From Mastigias papua (taxonomy: Eukaryota; Cnidaria; Scyphozoa; Rhizostomeae; Mastigiidae), in the NCBI GenBank assembly GCA_964019165.1, contig OZ025287.1:2780017-2844016 (forward strand): a DNA stretch of 64,000 nt, written 5' to 3'. A program made the position numbers and the translations under genes. Position 1 is the stretch's first letter. Every line of letters starts with the position of its first letter. The notes beneath the pieces are model-generated. The model searched no databases, was not told the DNA's origin, and saw only the letters and a list, made by a program, of their open reading frames with translations. Positions 30,001 through 44,600 of the stretch are shown one piece after another.

Positions 30001-32720
30001 GCATTTACTTACTTGCTCTCTCCATGTACCGTCAGGTACATAAGGCAAAGAGGGGAACTCGCCATCCAGTCCGATCCTGGGCTTCTTCTTCCAGGTTGGT
30101 CCCCATGATGTTGCCAGCCTTCATGTCCTACTGCTCCGTTCTTCAAGAGTTGTCTTCGGATGTTCTCGTTATCTTTTCCTGCTGGTACCCAATTTCACGC
30201 ATGTGTTGGTATTCTCTCTTTGTCCATTCTTATAGCATGTCCCAATTATCGCAATCTTCCTTCACTGATTATTTTTCCCAGACCTTTTTCGCCAGCTTTA
30301 TTGAGTACTTATTCGTTGGAAATGTAGCCAAGTCACCTTATGTTCATGATTCTCCTTAGGCACCTCTGATGGAATAAAGCGAGTTTTCTCTCTGTCCCTG
30401 CAGTCAGGGTCCGGCATTCAGCTTCGAAAAGGAGAATTGAGAGTATATTGGAGAGGCAAAGTTTCAGTTTTGACTTTTGGCTAATGGCCTTATTTTTCCA
30501 AATTGAACTCAGATTGGTCATTGCTGTAGAATCCTTTCCAAGCCTACATCTAATGTCTATCAGGCAGTCGCCATTCATTGTCAAAGTCCTCCCCAGATAG
30601 GTGAATTTTCTACCTCTTTCAGGTTTGCAATTCTAACGTTATGGGTGATTTGTCATTCAAGTTTCTCATCACTTCTGTTTTATTTTGTGTTAGTTATAAG
30701 ACCAAGTTTGCTTGCTTGTATGCTCACTGCTTCTGTTTTATCCTGCATCTCAGCCACTGAATTGTTTATCAAACATATGTCATCTGCATAATCCAAGTCA
30801 CCAAAGCTTCTGTTGTCCTTCCATTTGATACGTGTTTTGGCTTCATTGGTTGTTTTCATAAAAAAGACTATAGCAATACAGAACAAGATTGGTGAGAGTA
30901 TGCATCCCTGACGGACACCGGTGCTCTCCGAGAAAGATTCTGTTCTTTCACCATTTACAAGCACAGTGCAGGTTGACTCCTCATATAGTTTTTCTATGAG
31001 GTCTTGATGGGGATGTCATACAGTTCCATGCTCCTCCATGTAAAGAGCAACATGGTCGACACTATCGAATGCTTTCTGGAAATCAATATGGGGATGCCAT
31101 ACAGTTCCACGCTCCTCCATGCAAAGAGCAACATGGTCGACACTATCGAATGCCTTCTGGAAATCAATAAAGTTAAGAATTAAGGGGGAATGCCATTCAT
31201 GACTTTGTTCAAGAATGCTCCTTAATGCAAAGATCTGATCAATACTAGACTTCCCTGGTCCAAATTCTTCCTTTTCTTCTTTGAGCACACGGTCAACTGG
31301 CGGCCTCATCCTCCCAAGAAGACTTCTACAAAATTTTTTCCCTGGAACCGACTGTAAGCGTTAAGCCTCTTCAGCTGTTACAATCAGACAAATCACCCTT
31401 CTTGGGAAATTTCACAATTATTCCGTTTTTCCAATCCTTTGAGATCTTCTCTATGTCCCAAGCACAGTTATAAGTTTTTCCAGGCTCTGTGAATTTCATA
31501 AGAGGCAGCTTTTAACAGCTCAGCAGCAATATTGTCCTCGCCTGCTGCTTTATGATTTTCATTCTTTCTATGACATGTTGTACTTTATTTGGAGTTACTT
31601 CACCCCGATCAATAGGTAGTGTGTCAATTTCTTCATAATTGGAGAAATCAAATGATTCCACAGGTGATGGCATATTCAAAATTTCATGAAAATGTTCTGC
31701 CCATCCTGCCTACCTGTCTTAATTCGAGATGATGACTTCATCACTTCTGTCCTTTATCGGGCCTCTTCATCACTTCGACCAAAGTCTCCAGATAGTTTCT
31801 TTGTAATGCCAACACAATTCTCATATCTCCTTATTTGGCTGCATTTTCAGCTGTTTTTGCCAGCTTATTTATCTATATATGCTCGGTTATCTACTCTGGT
31901 TTTGTGTTTGACTGATTTACCAATCATCTCTCTATGTATTTATCCTTTAGAATTGCTTTGTTGTTTCACATTTCTCCATAAGACAAATCACTTTTTTACA
32001 GTCCTTTCTTCATTCAATCTCATCCCAAGTGTCTTCTGTATCTTCAGGGTCATTGTACATACTTTGTTGTATTTGAAAGCTGTTTGATAGATTCACATTG
32101 AAATTTCCTTCTACAGAGTCCATTTTTAAGCAAGTAAGGTTTGGTCTTCTCTGCCCTAGCTGTCTCACCACTCACTTCAATTTTAGCTGTAACATTGCTA
32201 CATATAAACAATGCTCACTGTCAATTCTGCACCTCTGTATTTTTGGACGGCTCTGAGGAGTGATCAGAACTTCTTGTTTATGCACAGATGATCGATTTAT
32301 TCAATCCATAGGGTGAAAGCCACGTATGTTTGTGTATTTTTTGTGCCCAAATAGTGAACCTCCGATGGCCATGTTATTCATCAAGCGGAATTCAACAAGC
32401 CTCTCTCCATTATCATAGATCGTACCAATTGCAGTAGTACCCATGACATCCTCTACACCGATATTGTCACTGCCGACCTTAGCATTTCACCACTATCCTT
32501 CATGGGCGCTTGCGAAAAGCAGTCTCCAACAGTCTGGTTAGAAATGTATGCTCTTCTCTCAGTCTCATTAACGCCTTCGAGTTTCTCTACACTAGGGTTT
32601 ACCCCTGAGGTAGATCCAAGGTAAGGTGGTTGGCCTCATGCCCAACTTTCCTTATTTATCCTGGCTTGGGACAGGCTGCTATACAAGTATAACAGGCTAG
32701 GTTAATCGAAAGCGGAACAG
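30000..32720 (-). mobile_element. Decayed RTE-like non-LTR retrotransposon
   Basis: Reading leftwards from about 32720: an untranslated GTCCCAAGCCAGGATAAATA-type leader; an APE endonuclease remnant (GIGTIYDNGERLVEF-like with NNMAIGG, about 32490-32250) containing a stop; a linker; and reverse transcriptase with FGPGKSSIDQIFALRSILEQ, NFIDFQKAFDSVDH, GVRQGCILSPILF and the catalytic DYADD box (about 31310-30680). The C-terminal region has FHQRCLRRIMNI (30584-30333), and a terminal AQDRTGWR block lies near 30070. Frameshifts and stops separate these pieces, and the RT carries an internal 81-bp tandem duplication, so the element is dead. Clade assignment rests on motif resemblance to RTE endonuclease and RT. 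Short + frames across this region are shadows. Confidence 0.85.
31009..31170 (-). repeat. 81-bp tandem duplication inside the RT remnant
   Basis: The block starting GGGGATGTCATACAGTTCCA at 31009 recurs at 31090 with a few substitutions. It duplicates the NFIDFQKAFDSVDHVAL region in frame (27 codons), so the motif IDFQKAFDSVDHVAL appears twice in the translation. This is incompatible with a working polymerase. Confidence 0.9.
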
Positions 32721-32759
32721 TGGTAGCATTAGGTATTCTTATACTATACAAAGTGTGAA

Positions 32760-33486
32760 CTTACTGACCACTTACTCATGAGATGAACCACCCTACAAAA
32801 TTCGTACTTTTGCTGCATCTGTTTGCTGATACATTCATGAATAATAGGTCCAAGAACAGTGCAAAACTAATTCATCAACAAAAGCTATCGCCTTCTGTCA
32901 TTCTGGAGCACACTACTAATGCTATAGCATTACCATTCATCCAACTTAGGCTCACCTCTATCTGCGATCAATATTAATCAATTTCAATTTCGACAATTCT
33001 ACGGCAACAAACCTAAGCTATAGCCTTAGTTTTTCTACAAAGTTGACCTTTTTTTACTAACTTTCTGTCCGAGATCAAACTCCATCAATTTCACATTCGG
33101 TCAATGTTTGGACAGTACACAGGCGATAACCTTACTCTTTGCCGAAAGTTGACTTTTCAATATGCAATAAATATCAATCAATTTCAATTTCCATCAGTTA
33201 TGAGCAAGATACCAAGATTTTAGTCTTATTGTTTCATCACACTTGGCTCACTTTCATAACTCTCTAATCAAGAATCAGAATAAGTCACTTTCACGCACGG
33301 TCATTTACTGGCAATATCACTAGACTATACCACAATTAACTACCAAATCAGGCTCATTTTCAACTTTTTCTAAAAACCTAACCACTATCAATCAACTTCA
33401 TGTTTGGCAATTACTATAGCCCCAATTTTTCATAAACATTGGCCACATTTGATAGCTTTTCAATCTCTATTTGATTTCAATCTGCA
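32760..33486 (+). repeat. Strongly diverged left edge of the 107-bp satellite
   Basis: Recognisable but degraded satellite words recur at roughly monomer spacing: AATCAATTTCAATTT, CTATAGCCTTA, GAGCAAGATACCAAG, GCTCATTTTCA. Similarity rises towards 33486, where near-consensus monomers begin. Confidence 0.8.
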
Positions 33487-35669
33487 ATCACAATCAATCA
33501 ATTTCAAATTTGGTCATTTTTGAGCAAAATACCAAGGCTATAGCCTTACTTTTTGGCCAAAAATGCCTCATTTTCATCACTTTTCAATCTGCAATCAAAA
33601 TCAATCAATTTCAAATTTGGTCATTTTTGAGCAAAATACCAAGGCTATAGCCTTACTTTTTGGCCAAAAATGCCTCATTTTCATCACTTTTCAATCTGCA
33701 ATCAAAATCAATCAATTTCAAATTTGGTCATTTTTGAGCAAAATACCAAGGCTATAGCCTTACTTTTTGGCCAAAAATGCCTCATTTTCATCACTTTTCA
33801 ATCTGCAATCAAAATCAATCAATTTCAAATTTGGTCATTTTTGAGCAAAATACCAAGGCTATAGCCTTACTTTTTGGCCAAAAATGCCTCATTTTCATCA
33901 CTTTTCAATCTGCAATCAAAATCAATCAATTTCAAATTTGGTCATTTTTGAGCAAAATACCAAGGCTATAGCCTTACTTTTTGGCCAAAAATGCCTCATT
34001 TTCATCACTTTTCAATCTGCAATCAAAATCAATCAATTTCAAATTTGGTCATTTTTGAGCAAATTACCAAGGCTATAGCCTTACTTTTTGGCCAAAAATG
34101 CCTCATTTTCATCACTTTTCAATCTGCAATCAAAATCAATCAATTTCAAATTTGGTCATTTTTGAGCAAATTACCAAGGCAATAGCCTTACTTTTTGGCC
34201 AAAAATACCTCATTTTCATCACTTTTCAATCTGCAATCAAAATCAATCAATTTCAAATTTGGTCAGTTTGAGCAAACTACAAAGGCTATAGCCCTACTTT
34301 TTGGCCAAAAATGCCTCATTTTCATCACTTTTCAATCTGCAATCAAAATCAATCAATTTCAAATTTGGTCATTTTTGAGCAAAATACCAAGGCTATAGCC
34401 TTACTTTTTGGCCAAAAATGCCTCATTTTCATCACTTTTCAATCTGCAATCAAAATCAATCAATTTCAAATTTGGTCATTTTTGAGCAAAATACCAAGGC
34501 TATAGCCTTACTTTTTGGCCAAACATGCCTCATTTTCATCACTTTTCAATCTGCAATCAAAATCAATCAATTTCAAATTTGGTCATTTATGAGCAAACTT
34601 CAAAGGCTATAGCCTTACTTTTTGGCCAAAAATGCCTCATTTTCATCACTTTTCAATCTGCAATCAAAATCAATCAATTTCAAATTTGGTCATTTTTGAG
34701 CAAAATACCAAGGCTATAGCCTTACTTGTTGGCCAAAAATGCCTCATTTTCATCACTTTTCAATCTGCAATCAAAATCAATCAATTTCAAATTTGGTCAT
34801 TTTTGAGCAAAATACCAAGGCTATAGCCTTACTTTTTGGCCAAAACTGCCTCATTTTCATCACTTTTCAATCTGCAATCAAAATCAATCAATTTCAAATT
34901 TGGTCATTTTTGAGCAAACTACAAAGGCTATAGCCTTACTTTTTGGCCAAAAATGCCTCATTTTCATCACTTTTCAATCTGCAATCAAAATCAATCAATT
35001 TCAAATTTGGTCATGTTTGAGCAAAATACCAAGGCTATCGCCTTACTTTTTGGCCATAAATTCCTCATGTTCATCACTTTTCAATCTGTAATCAAAATCA
35101 ATCAATTTCAAATTTGGTCATTTGTGAGCAAAATACCAAGGCTATAGCCTTACTTTTTGGCCACAAATGCCTCATTTTCATCACTTTTCAATCTGCAATC
35201 AAAATCAATCAATTTCAAATTTGGTCATTTTTGAGCAAAATACCAAGGCTATAGCCTTACTTTTTGACCAAAAATGCCTCATTTTCATCACTTTTCAATC
35301 TGCAATCAAAATCAATCAATTTCAAATTTGGTCATTTGTGAGCAAAATACCAAGGCTATAGCCTTACTTTTTGGCCAAAAATGCCTCATTTTCATCACTT
35401 TTCAATCTGCAATCAAAATCAATCAATTTCAAATTTTGTCATTTGTGAGCAAAATACCAAGGCTATAGCCTTACTTTTTCGCCACAAATGCCTCATTCTC
35501 ATCACTTTTCAATCTGCAATCAAAATCAATCAATTTCAAATTTGGTCATTTTTGAGCAAAATACCAAGGCTATAGCCTTACTTTTTGGCCAAACATGCCT
35601 CATTTTCATCACTTTTCAATCTGCAATCAAAATCAATCAATTTCAAATTTGGTCATTTTTGAGCCAAAT

Positions 35670-35697
35670 ACCAAGGCTATAGCACCAAGGCTATAGC
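35670..35697 (+). repeat. 14-bp internal duplication in one satellite monomer
   Basis: ACCAAGGCTATAGC is repeated in tandem, lengthening this monomer from 107 to 121 bp. It affects the palindromic segment. Confidence 0.95.
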
Positions 35698-38600
35698 CTT
35701 ACTTTTTGGCCAAAAATGCCTCATTTTCATCACTTTTCAATCTGCAATCAAAATCAATCAATTTCAAATTTGGTCATTTTTGAGCAAAATACCAAGGCTA
35801 TAGCCTTACTTTTTGGCCAAAAATGCCTCATTTTCATCACTTTTCAATCTGCAATCAAAATCAATCAATTTCAAATTTGGTCATTTGTGAGCAAAATACC
35901 AAGGCTATAGCCTTACTTTTTGGCCAACAATGCCTCATTTTCATCACTTTTCAATCTGCAATCAAAATCAATCAATTTCAAATTTGGTCATTTTTGAGCA
36001 AAATACCAAGGCTATAGCCTTACTTTTTGGCCAAAAATGCCTCATTTTCATCACTTTTCAATCTGCAATCAAAATCAATCAATTTCAAATTTGGTCATTT
36101 TTGAGCAAAATACCAAGGCTATAGCCTTACTTTTTGGCCAAAAATGCCTCATTTTCATCACTTTTCAATCTGCAATCAAAATCAATCAATTTCAAATTTG
36201 GTCATTTTTGAGCAAAATACCAAGGCTATAGCCTTACTTTTTGGCCAAAAATGCCTCATTTTCATCACTTTTCAATCTGCAATCAAACTCAATCAATTTC
36301 AAATTTGGTCAGTTTTGAGCAAAATACCAAGGCTATAGCCTTACTTTTTGGCCAAAAATGCCTCATTTTCATCACTTTTCATCTGCAATCAACTCAATCA
36401 ATTTCAAATTTGTCATTTTGAGCAAAATACCAAGGCTATAGCCTTACTTTTTCGCCAAAGATGCCTCATTTTCATCACTTGTCAATCTGCAATCAAACTC
36501 AATCAATTTCAAATTTGGTCATTTTTGAGCAAAATACAAGGCTATAGCCTTACTTTTTGGCCAAAAATGCCTCATTTTCATCACTTTTCAATCTGCAATC
36601 AAAATCAATCAATTTCAAATTTGGTCATTTTTGAGCAAACTACCAAGGCTATAGCCTTACTTTTTGGCCAAAATGCCTCATTTTCATCACTTTCAATCTG
36701 CAATCAACTCAATCAATTTCAAATTTGGTCAGTTTTGAGCAACATACCAAGGCTATAGCCTTACTTTTTGGCCAAAAATGCCTCATTGTCATCACTTTTC
36801 AATCTGCAATCAAAATCAATCAATTTCAAATTTGGTCATTTTTGAGCAAAATACCAGGCTATAGCCTTACTTTGTGGCCAAAAATGCCTCATTTTCATCA
36901 CTTTTCAATCTGCAATCAAACTCAATCAATTTCAAATTTGGTCATTTTTGAGCAAAATACCAAGGCTATAGCCTTACTTTTTGGCCATAAATGCCTCAGT
37001 TTCATCACTTTTCAATCTGTAATCAAATCAATCAATTTCAAAGTTGGTCATTTGTGAGCAAAATACCAAGGCTATAGCCTTACTTTTTGGCCACAAATGC
37101 CTCATTTTCATCACTTTTCAATCTGCAATCAAAATCAATCAATTTCAAATTTGGTCATTTTTGAGCAAAATACCAAGGCTATAGCCTTACTGTTTGGCCA
37201 AAAATGCCTCATTTTCATCACTTTTCAATCTGCAATAAAACTCAATCAATGTCAAATTTGGTCATTTTTGAGCAAAATACCAAGGCTATAGTCTTACTTT
37301 TTGGCCAAAAATGCCTCATTTTCATCACTTTTCAATCTGCAATCAAATCAATCAATGTCAAATTTGGTCATTTTTGAGCAAAATACCAAGGCTATAGCCT
37401 TACTTTTGGCCAAAAATGCCCTCAGTTTCATCACTTTTCAATCTGCAATCAAAATCAATCAATTTCAAATTTGGTCATTTTTGAGCAAAATACCAAGGCT
37501 ATAGCCTTACTTTTTGGCCATAAATGCCTCATTTTCATCACTTTTCAATCTGTAATCAAAATCAATCAATTTCAAAGTTGGTCATTGTGAGCAAAATACC
37601 AAGGCTATAGCCTTACTTTTTGGCCACAAATGCCTCATTTTCATCACTTTTCAATCTGCAATCAAAATCAATCAATTTCAAATTTGGTCATTTTTGAGCA
37701 AAATACCAAGGCTATAGCCTTAATGTTTGGCCAAAAATGCCTCATTTTCATCACTTTTCAATCTGCAATAAAACTCATCAATGTCAAATTTGGTCATTTT
37801 GAGCAAAATACCAAGGCTATAGTCTTACTTTTTGCCAAAATGCCTCATTTTCATCACTTTTCAATCTGCAATCAAAATCAATCAATTTCAAATTTGGTCA
37901 TTTTTGAGCAAAATACCAAGGCTATAGCCTTACTTTTTGGCCAAAATGCCTCATTTTCATCACTTTTCAATCTGCAATCAAACTCAATCAATTTCAAATG
38001 TGGTCATTTTTGAGCAAAATACCAAGGCTATAGCCTTACTTTTTGGCCAAAATGCCTCATTTTCATCACTTTTCAATCTGCAATCAAAATCAATCAATTT
38101 CAAATTTGGTCATTTGTGAGCAAAATACCAAGGCTATAGCCTTACTTTTTCGCCACAAATGCCTCATTTTCATCACTTTTCAATCTGCAATCAAATCAAT
38201 CAATTTCAAATTTGGTCATCTTTCAGCAAAATACCAAGGCTATAGCCTTACTTTTTGGCCAAAAATGCCTCATTTTCATCACTTTTCACTCTGCAATCAA
38301 AATCAATCAATTTCAAATTTGGTCATTTGTCAGCAAAATAACAAGGCTATAGCCTTACTTTTTGGCCAAAAATGCCTCATTTTCATCACTTTTCAATCTG
38401 CAATCAAACTCAATCAATTTCAAATTTGGTCATTTTTGAGCAAAATACCAAGGCTATAGCCTTACTTTTTGGCCAAAAATGCCTCATTTTCATCACTTTT
38501 CAATCTGCAATAAAACTCAATCAATGTCAAATTTGGTCATTTTTGAGCAAAATACCAAGGCTATAGTCTTACTTTTTGGCCAAAAATGCCTCATTTTCAT

Positions 38601-41600
38601 CACTTTTCAATCTGCAATCAAAATCAATCAATGTCAAATTTGGTCATTTTTGAGCAAAATACCAAGGCTATAGCCTTACTTTTGGCCAAAATGCCTCAGT
38701 TTCATCACTTTTCAATCTGCAATCAAAATCAATCAATTTCAAATTTGGTCATTTTTGAGCAAAATACCAAGGCTATAGCCTTACTTTTTGGCCATAAATG
38801 CCTCATTTTCATCACTTTTCAATCTGTAATCAAAATCAATCAATTTCAAAGTTGGTCATTTGTGAGCAAAATACCAAGGCTATAGCCTTACTTTTTGGCC
38901 ACAAATGCCTCATTTTCATCACTTTTCAATCTGCAATCAAAATCAATCAATTTCAAATTTGGTCATTTTTGAGCAAAATACCAAGGCTATAGCCTTACTG
39001 TTTGGCCAAAAATGCTCATTTTCATCACTTTTCAATCTGCAATAAAACTCAATCAATGTCAAATTTGGTCATTTTTGAGCAAAATACCCAGGCTATAGTC
39101 TTACTTTTGGCCAAAAATGCCTCATTTTCATCACTTTTCAATCTGCAATCAAAATCAATCAATTTCAAATTTGGTCATTTTTGAGCAAAATACCAAGGCT
39201 ATAGCCTTACTTTTTGGCCAAAATGCCTCATTTTCATCACTTTTCAATCTGCAATCAAACTCAATCAATTTCAAATGTGGTCATTTTTGAGCAAAATACC
39301 AAGGCTATAGCCTTACTTTTTGGCCAAAAATGCCTCATTTTCATCACTTTTCAATCTGCAATCAAAATCAATCAATTTCAAATTTGGTCATTTGTGAGCA
39401 AAATACCAAGGCTATAGCCTTACTTTTTCGCCACAAATGCCTCATTTTCATCACTTTTCAATCTGCAATCAAAATCAATCAATTTCAAATTTGGTCATCT
39501 TTCAGCAAATACCAAGGCTATAGCCTTACTTTTTGGCCAAAAATGCCTCATGTTCATCACTTTTCACTCTGCAATCAAAATCAATCAATTTCAAATTTGG
39601 TCATTTGTCAGCAAAATAACAAGGCTATAGCCTTACTTTTTGGCCAAAAATGCCTCATTTTCATCACTTTTCAATCTGCAATCAAACTCAATCAATTTCA
39701 AATTTGGTCATTTTTGAGCAAAATACCAGGCTATAGCCTTACTTTTTGGCCAAAAATGCCTCATTTTCATCACTTTTCAATCTGCAATCAAAATCAATCA
39801 ATTTCAAATTTGGTCATTTTTGAGCAAAATAACAAGGCTATAGCCTTACTTTTTGGCCAAAAATGCCTCATTTTCATCACTTTTCAATCTGCAATCAAAA
39901 TCAATCAATTTCAAATTTGGTCATTTTTGAGCAAAATACCAAGGCTATAGCCTTACTTTGTGGCCAAAAATGCCTCATTTTCATCACTTTTCAATCTACA
40001 ATCAAAATCAATCAATTTCAAATTTGGTCATTTGTGAGCAAAATACCAAGGCTATAGCCTTACTTTTTCGCCACAAATGCCTCATTTTCATCACTTTTCA
40101 ATCTGCAATCAAAATCAATCAATTTCAAATTTGGTCATCTTTCAGCAAAATACCAAGGCTATAGCCTTACTTTTTGGCCAAAAATGCCTCATTTTCATCA
40201 CTTTTCAATCTGCAATCAAAATCAATCAATTTCAAATTTGGTCATTTGTCAGCAAAATAACAAGGCTATAGCCTTACTTTTTGGCCAAAAATGCCTCATT
40301 TTCATCACTTTTCAATCTGCAATCAAACTCAATCAATTTCAAATTTGGTCATTTTTGAGCAAAATACCAAGGCTATAGCCTTACTTTTTGGCCAAAAATG
40401 CCTCATTTTCATCACTTTTCAATCTGCAATAAAACTCAATCAATGTCAAATTTGGTCATTTTTGAGCAAAATACCAAGGCTATAGTCTTACTTTTTGGCC
40501 AAAAATGCCTCATTTTCATCACTTTTCAATCTGCAATCAAAATCAATCAATGTCAAATTTGGTCATTTTTGAGCAAAATACCAAGGCTATAGCCTTACTT
40601 TTGGCCAAAAATGCCTCAGTTTCATCACTTTTCAATCTGCAATCAAAATCAATCAATTTCAAATTTGGTCATTTTTGAGCAAAATACCAAGGCTATAGCC
40701 TTACTTTTTGGCCATAAATGCCTCATTTTCATCACTTTTCAATCTGTAATCAAAATCAATCAATTTCAAAGTTGGTCATTTGTGAGCAAAATACCAAGGC
40801 TATAGCCTTACTTTTTGGCCACAAATGCCTCATTTTCATCACTTTTCAATCTGCAATCAAAATCAATCAATTTCAAATTTGGTCATTTTTGAGCAAAATA
40901 CCAAGGCTATAGCCTTACTGTTTGGCCAAAAATGCCTCATTTTCATCACTTTTCAATCTGCAATAAAACTCAATCAATGTCAAATTTGGTCATTTTTGAG
41001 CAAAATACCAAGGCTATAGTCTTACTTTTTGGCCAAAAATGCCTCATTTTCATCACTTTTCAATCTGCAATCAAAATCAATCAATTTCAAATTTGGTCAT
41101 TTTTGAGCAAAATACCAAGGCTATAGCCTTACTTTTTGGCCAAAATGCCTCATTTTCATCACTTTTCAATCTGCAATCAAACTCAATCAATTTCAAATGT
41201 GGTCATTTTTGAGCAAAATACCAAGGCTATAGCCTTACTTTTTGGCCAAAAATGCCTCATTTTCATCACTTTTCAATCTGCAATCAAAATCAATCAATTT
41301 CAAATTTGGTCATTTGTGAGCAAAATACCAAGGCTATAGCCTTACTTTTTCGCCACAAATGCCTCATTTTCATCACTTTTCAATCTGCAATCAAAATCAA
41401 TCAATTTCAAATTTGGTCATTTTTGAGCAAAATAACAAGGCTATAGCCTTACTTTTTGGCCAAAAATGCCTCATTTTCATCACTTTTCAATCTGCAATCA
41501 AAATCAATCAATTTCAAATTTGGTCATTTTTGAGCAAAATACCAAGGCTATAGCCTTACTTTGTGGCCAAAAATGCCTCATTTTCATCACTTTTCAATCT

Positions 41601-44600
41601 ACAATCAAAATCAATCAATTTCAAATTTGGTCATTTTGGAGCAAAATACCAAGGCTATAGCCTTACTTTTTGGCCAAAATGCCTCATTTTCATCACTTTT
41701 CAATCTGCAATCAAACTCAATAAATTTCAAATTTGGTCATTTTTGAGCAAAATACCAAGGCTATAGCCTTACTTTTTGGCCAAAAATGCCTCATTTTCAT
41801 CACTTTTCAATCTGCAATCAAAATCAATCAATTTCAAATTTGGTCATTTGTGAGCAAAATACCAAGGCTATAGCCTTACTTTTTGGCCAAAAATGCCTCA
41901 TTTTCATCACTTTTCACTCTGCAATCAAAATCAATCAATTTCAAATTTGGTCATTTGTCAGCAAAATAACAAGGCTATAGCCTTACTTTTTGGCCAAAAA
42001 TGCCTCATTTTCATCACTTTTCAATCTGCAATCAAACTCAATCAATTTCAAATTTGGTCATTTTTGAGCAAAATACCAAGGCTATAGCCTTACTTTTTGG
42101 CCAAAAATGCCTCATTTTCATCACTTTTCAATCTGCAATCAAAATCAATCAATTTCAAATTTGGTCATTTTTGAGCAAAATAACAAGGCTATAGCCTTAC
42201 TTTTTGGCCAAAAATGCCTCATTTTCATCACTTTTCAATCTGCAATCAAAATCAATCAATTTCAAATTTGGTCATTTTTGAGCAAAATACCAAGGCTATA
42301 GCCTTACTTTGTGGCCAAAAATGCCTCATTTTCATCACTTTTCAATCTACAATCAAAATCAATCAATTTCAAATTTGGTCATTTTGGAGCAAAATACCAA
42401 GGCTATAGCCTTACTTTTTGGCCAAAATGCCTCATTTTCATCACTTTTCAATCTGCAATCAAACTCAATAAATTTCAAATTTGGTCATTTTTGAGCAAAA
42501 TACCAAGGCTATAGCCTTACTTTTTGGCCAAAAATGCCTCATTTTCATCACTTTTCAATCTGCAATCAAAATCAATCAATTTCAAATTTGGTCATTTGTG
42601 AGCAAAATACCAAGGCTATAGCCTTACTTTGTGGCCAAAAATGCCTCATTTTCATCACTTTTCAATCTGCAATCAAAATCAATCAATTTCAAATTTGGTC
42701 ATTTTGGAGCAAAATACCAAGGCTATAGCCTTACTTTTTGGCCAAAATGCCTCATTTTCATCACTTTTCAATCTGCAATCAAAATCAATCAATTTCAAAT
42801 TTGGTCATTTGTGAGCAAAATACCAAGGCTATAGCCTTACTGTTTGGCCAAAAATGCCTCATTTTCATCACTTTTCAATCTGCAATCAAAATCAATCAAT
42901 TTCAAATTTTGTCATTTGTGAGCAAAATACCAAGGCTATAGCCTTAGTTTTTGGCCACAAATGCCTCATTCTCATCACTTTTCAATCTGCAATCAAAATC
43001 AATCAATTTCAAATTTGGTCATTTTTGAGCAAAATACCAAGGCTATAGCCTTACTATTTGGCCACAAATGCCTCATTTTCATCACTTTTCAATCTGCAAT
43101 CAAAATCAATCAATTTCAAATTTGGTCATTTTTGAGCAAAATACCAAGGCTATAGCCTTACTGTTTGGCCAAAAATGCCTCATTTTCATCACTTTTCAAT
43201 CTGCAATCAAAATCAATCAATTTCAAATTTGGTCATTTGTCAGCAAAATAACAAGGCTATAGCCTTACTTTTTGGCCAAAAATGCCTCATTTTCATCACT
43301 TTTCAATCTGCAATCAAAATCAATCAATTTCAAATTTGGTCATTCATGAGCAAAATACCAAGGCTATAGCCTTACTTTGTGGCCAAAAATGCCTCATTTT
43401 CATCACTTTTCAATCTACAATCAAAATCAATCAATTTCAAATTTGGTCATTTTGGAGCAAAATACCAAGGCTATAGCCTTACTTTTTGGCCAAAATGCCT
43501 CATTTTCATCACTTTTCAATCTGCAATCAAACTCAATAAATTTCAAATTTGGTCATTGTTGAGCAAAATACCAAGGCTATAGCCTTACTTTTTGGCCAAA
43601 AATGCCTCATTTTCATCACTTTTCAATCTGCAATCAAAATCAATCAATTTCAAATTTGGTCATTTGTGAGCAAAATACCAAGGCTATAGCCTTACTTTTT
43701 GGCCAAAATGCCTCATTTTCATCACTTTTCAATCTGCAATCAAAATCAATCAATTTCAAATTTGGTCATTTGTGAGCAAAATACCAAGGCTATAGCCTTA
43801 CTGTTTGGCCAAAAATGCCTCATTTTCATCACTTTTCAATCTGCAATCAAAATCAATCAATTTCAAATTTTGTCATTTGTGAGCAAAATACCAAGGCTAT
43901 AGCCTTACTTTTTGGCCACAAATGCCTCATTCTCATCACTTTTCAATCTGCAATCAAAATCAATCAATTTCAAATTTGGTCATTTTTGAGCAAAATACCA
44001 AGGCTATAGCCTTACTATTTGGCCACAAATGCCTCATTTTCATCACTTTTCAATCTGCAATCAAAATCAATCAATTTCAAATTTGGTCATTTTTGAGCAA
44101 AATACCAAGGCTATAGCCTTACTGTTTGGCCAAAAATGCCTCATTTTCATCACTTTTCAATCTGCAATCAAAATCAATCAATTTCAAATTTGGTCATTTG
44201 TCAGCAAAATAACAAGGCTATAGCCTTACTTTTTGGCCAAAAATGCCTCATTTTCATCACTTTTCAATCTGCAATCAAAATCAATCAATTTCAAATTTGG
44301 TCATTCATGAGCAAAATACCAAGGCTATAGCCTTACTTTGTGGCCAAAAATGCCTCATTTTCATCACTTTTCAATCTACAATCAAAATCAATCAATTTCA
44401 AATTTGGTCATTTTGGAGCAAAATACCAAGGCTATAGCCTTACTTTTTGGCCAAAATGCCTCATTTTCATCACTTTTCAATCTGCAATCAAAATCAATCA
44501 ATTTCAAATTTGGTCATTTGTGAGCAAAATACCAAGGCTATAGCCTTACTGTTTGGCCAAAAATGCCTCATTTTCATCACTTTTCAATCTGCAATCAAAA

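Noticed and set aside
31686..32087. 133-codon + frame
   Set aside because: Antisense to the degenerate LINE between its endonuclease and reverse transcriptase parts. Low-complexity Leu/Phe-rich and without motifs.
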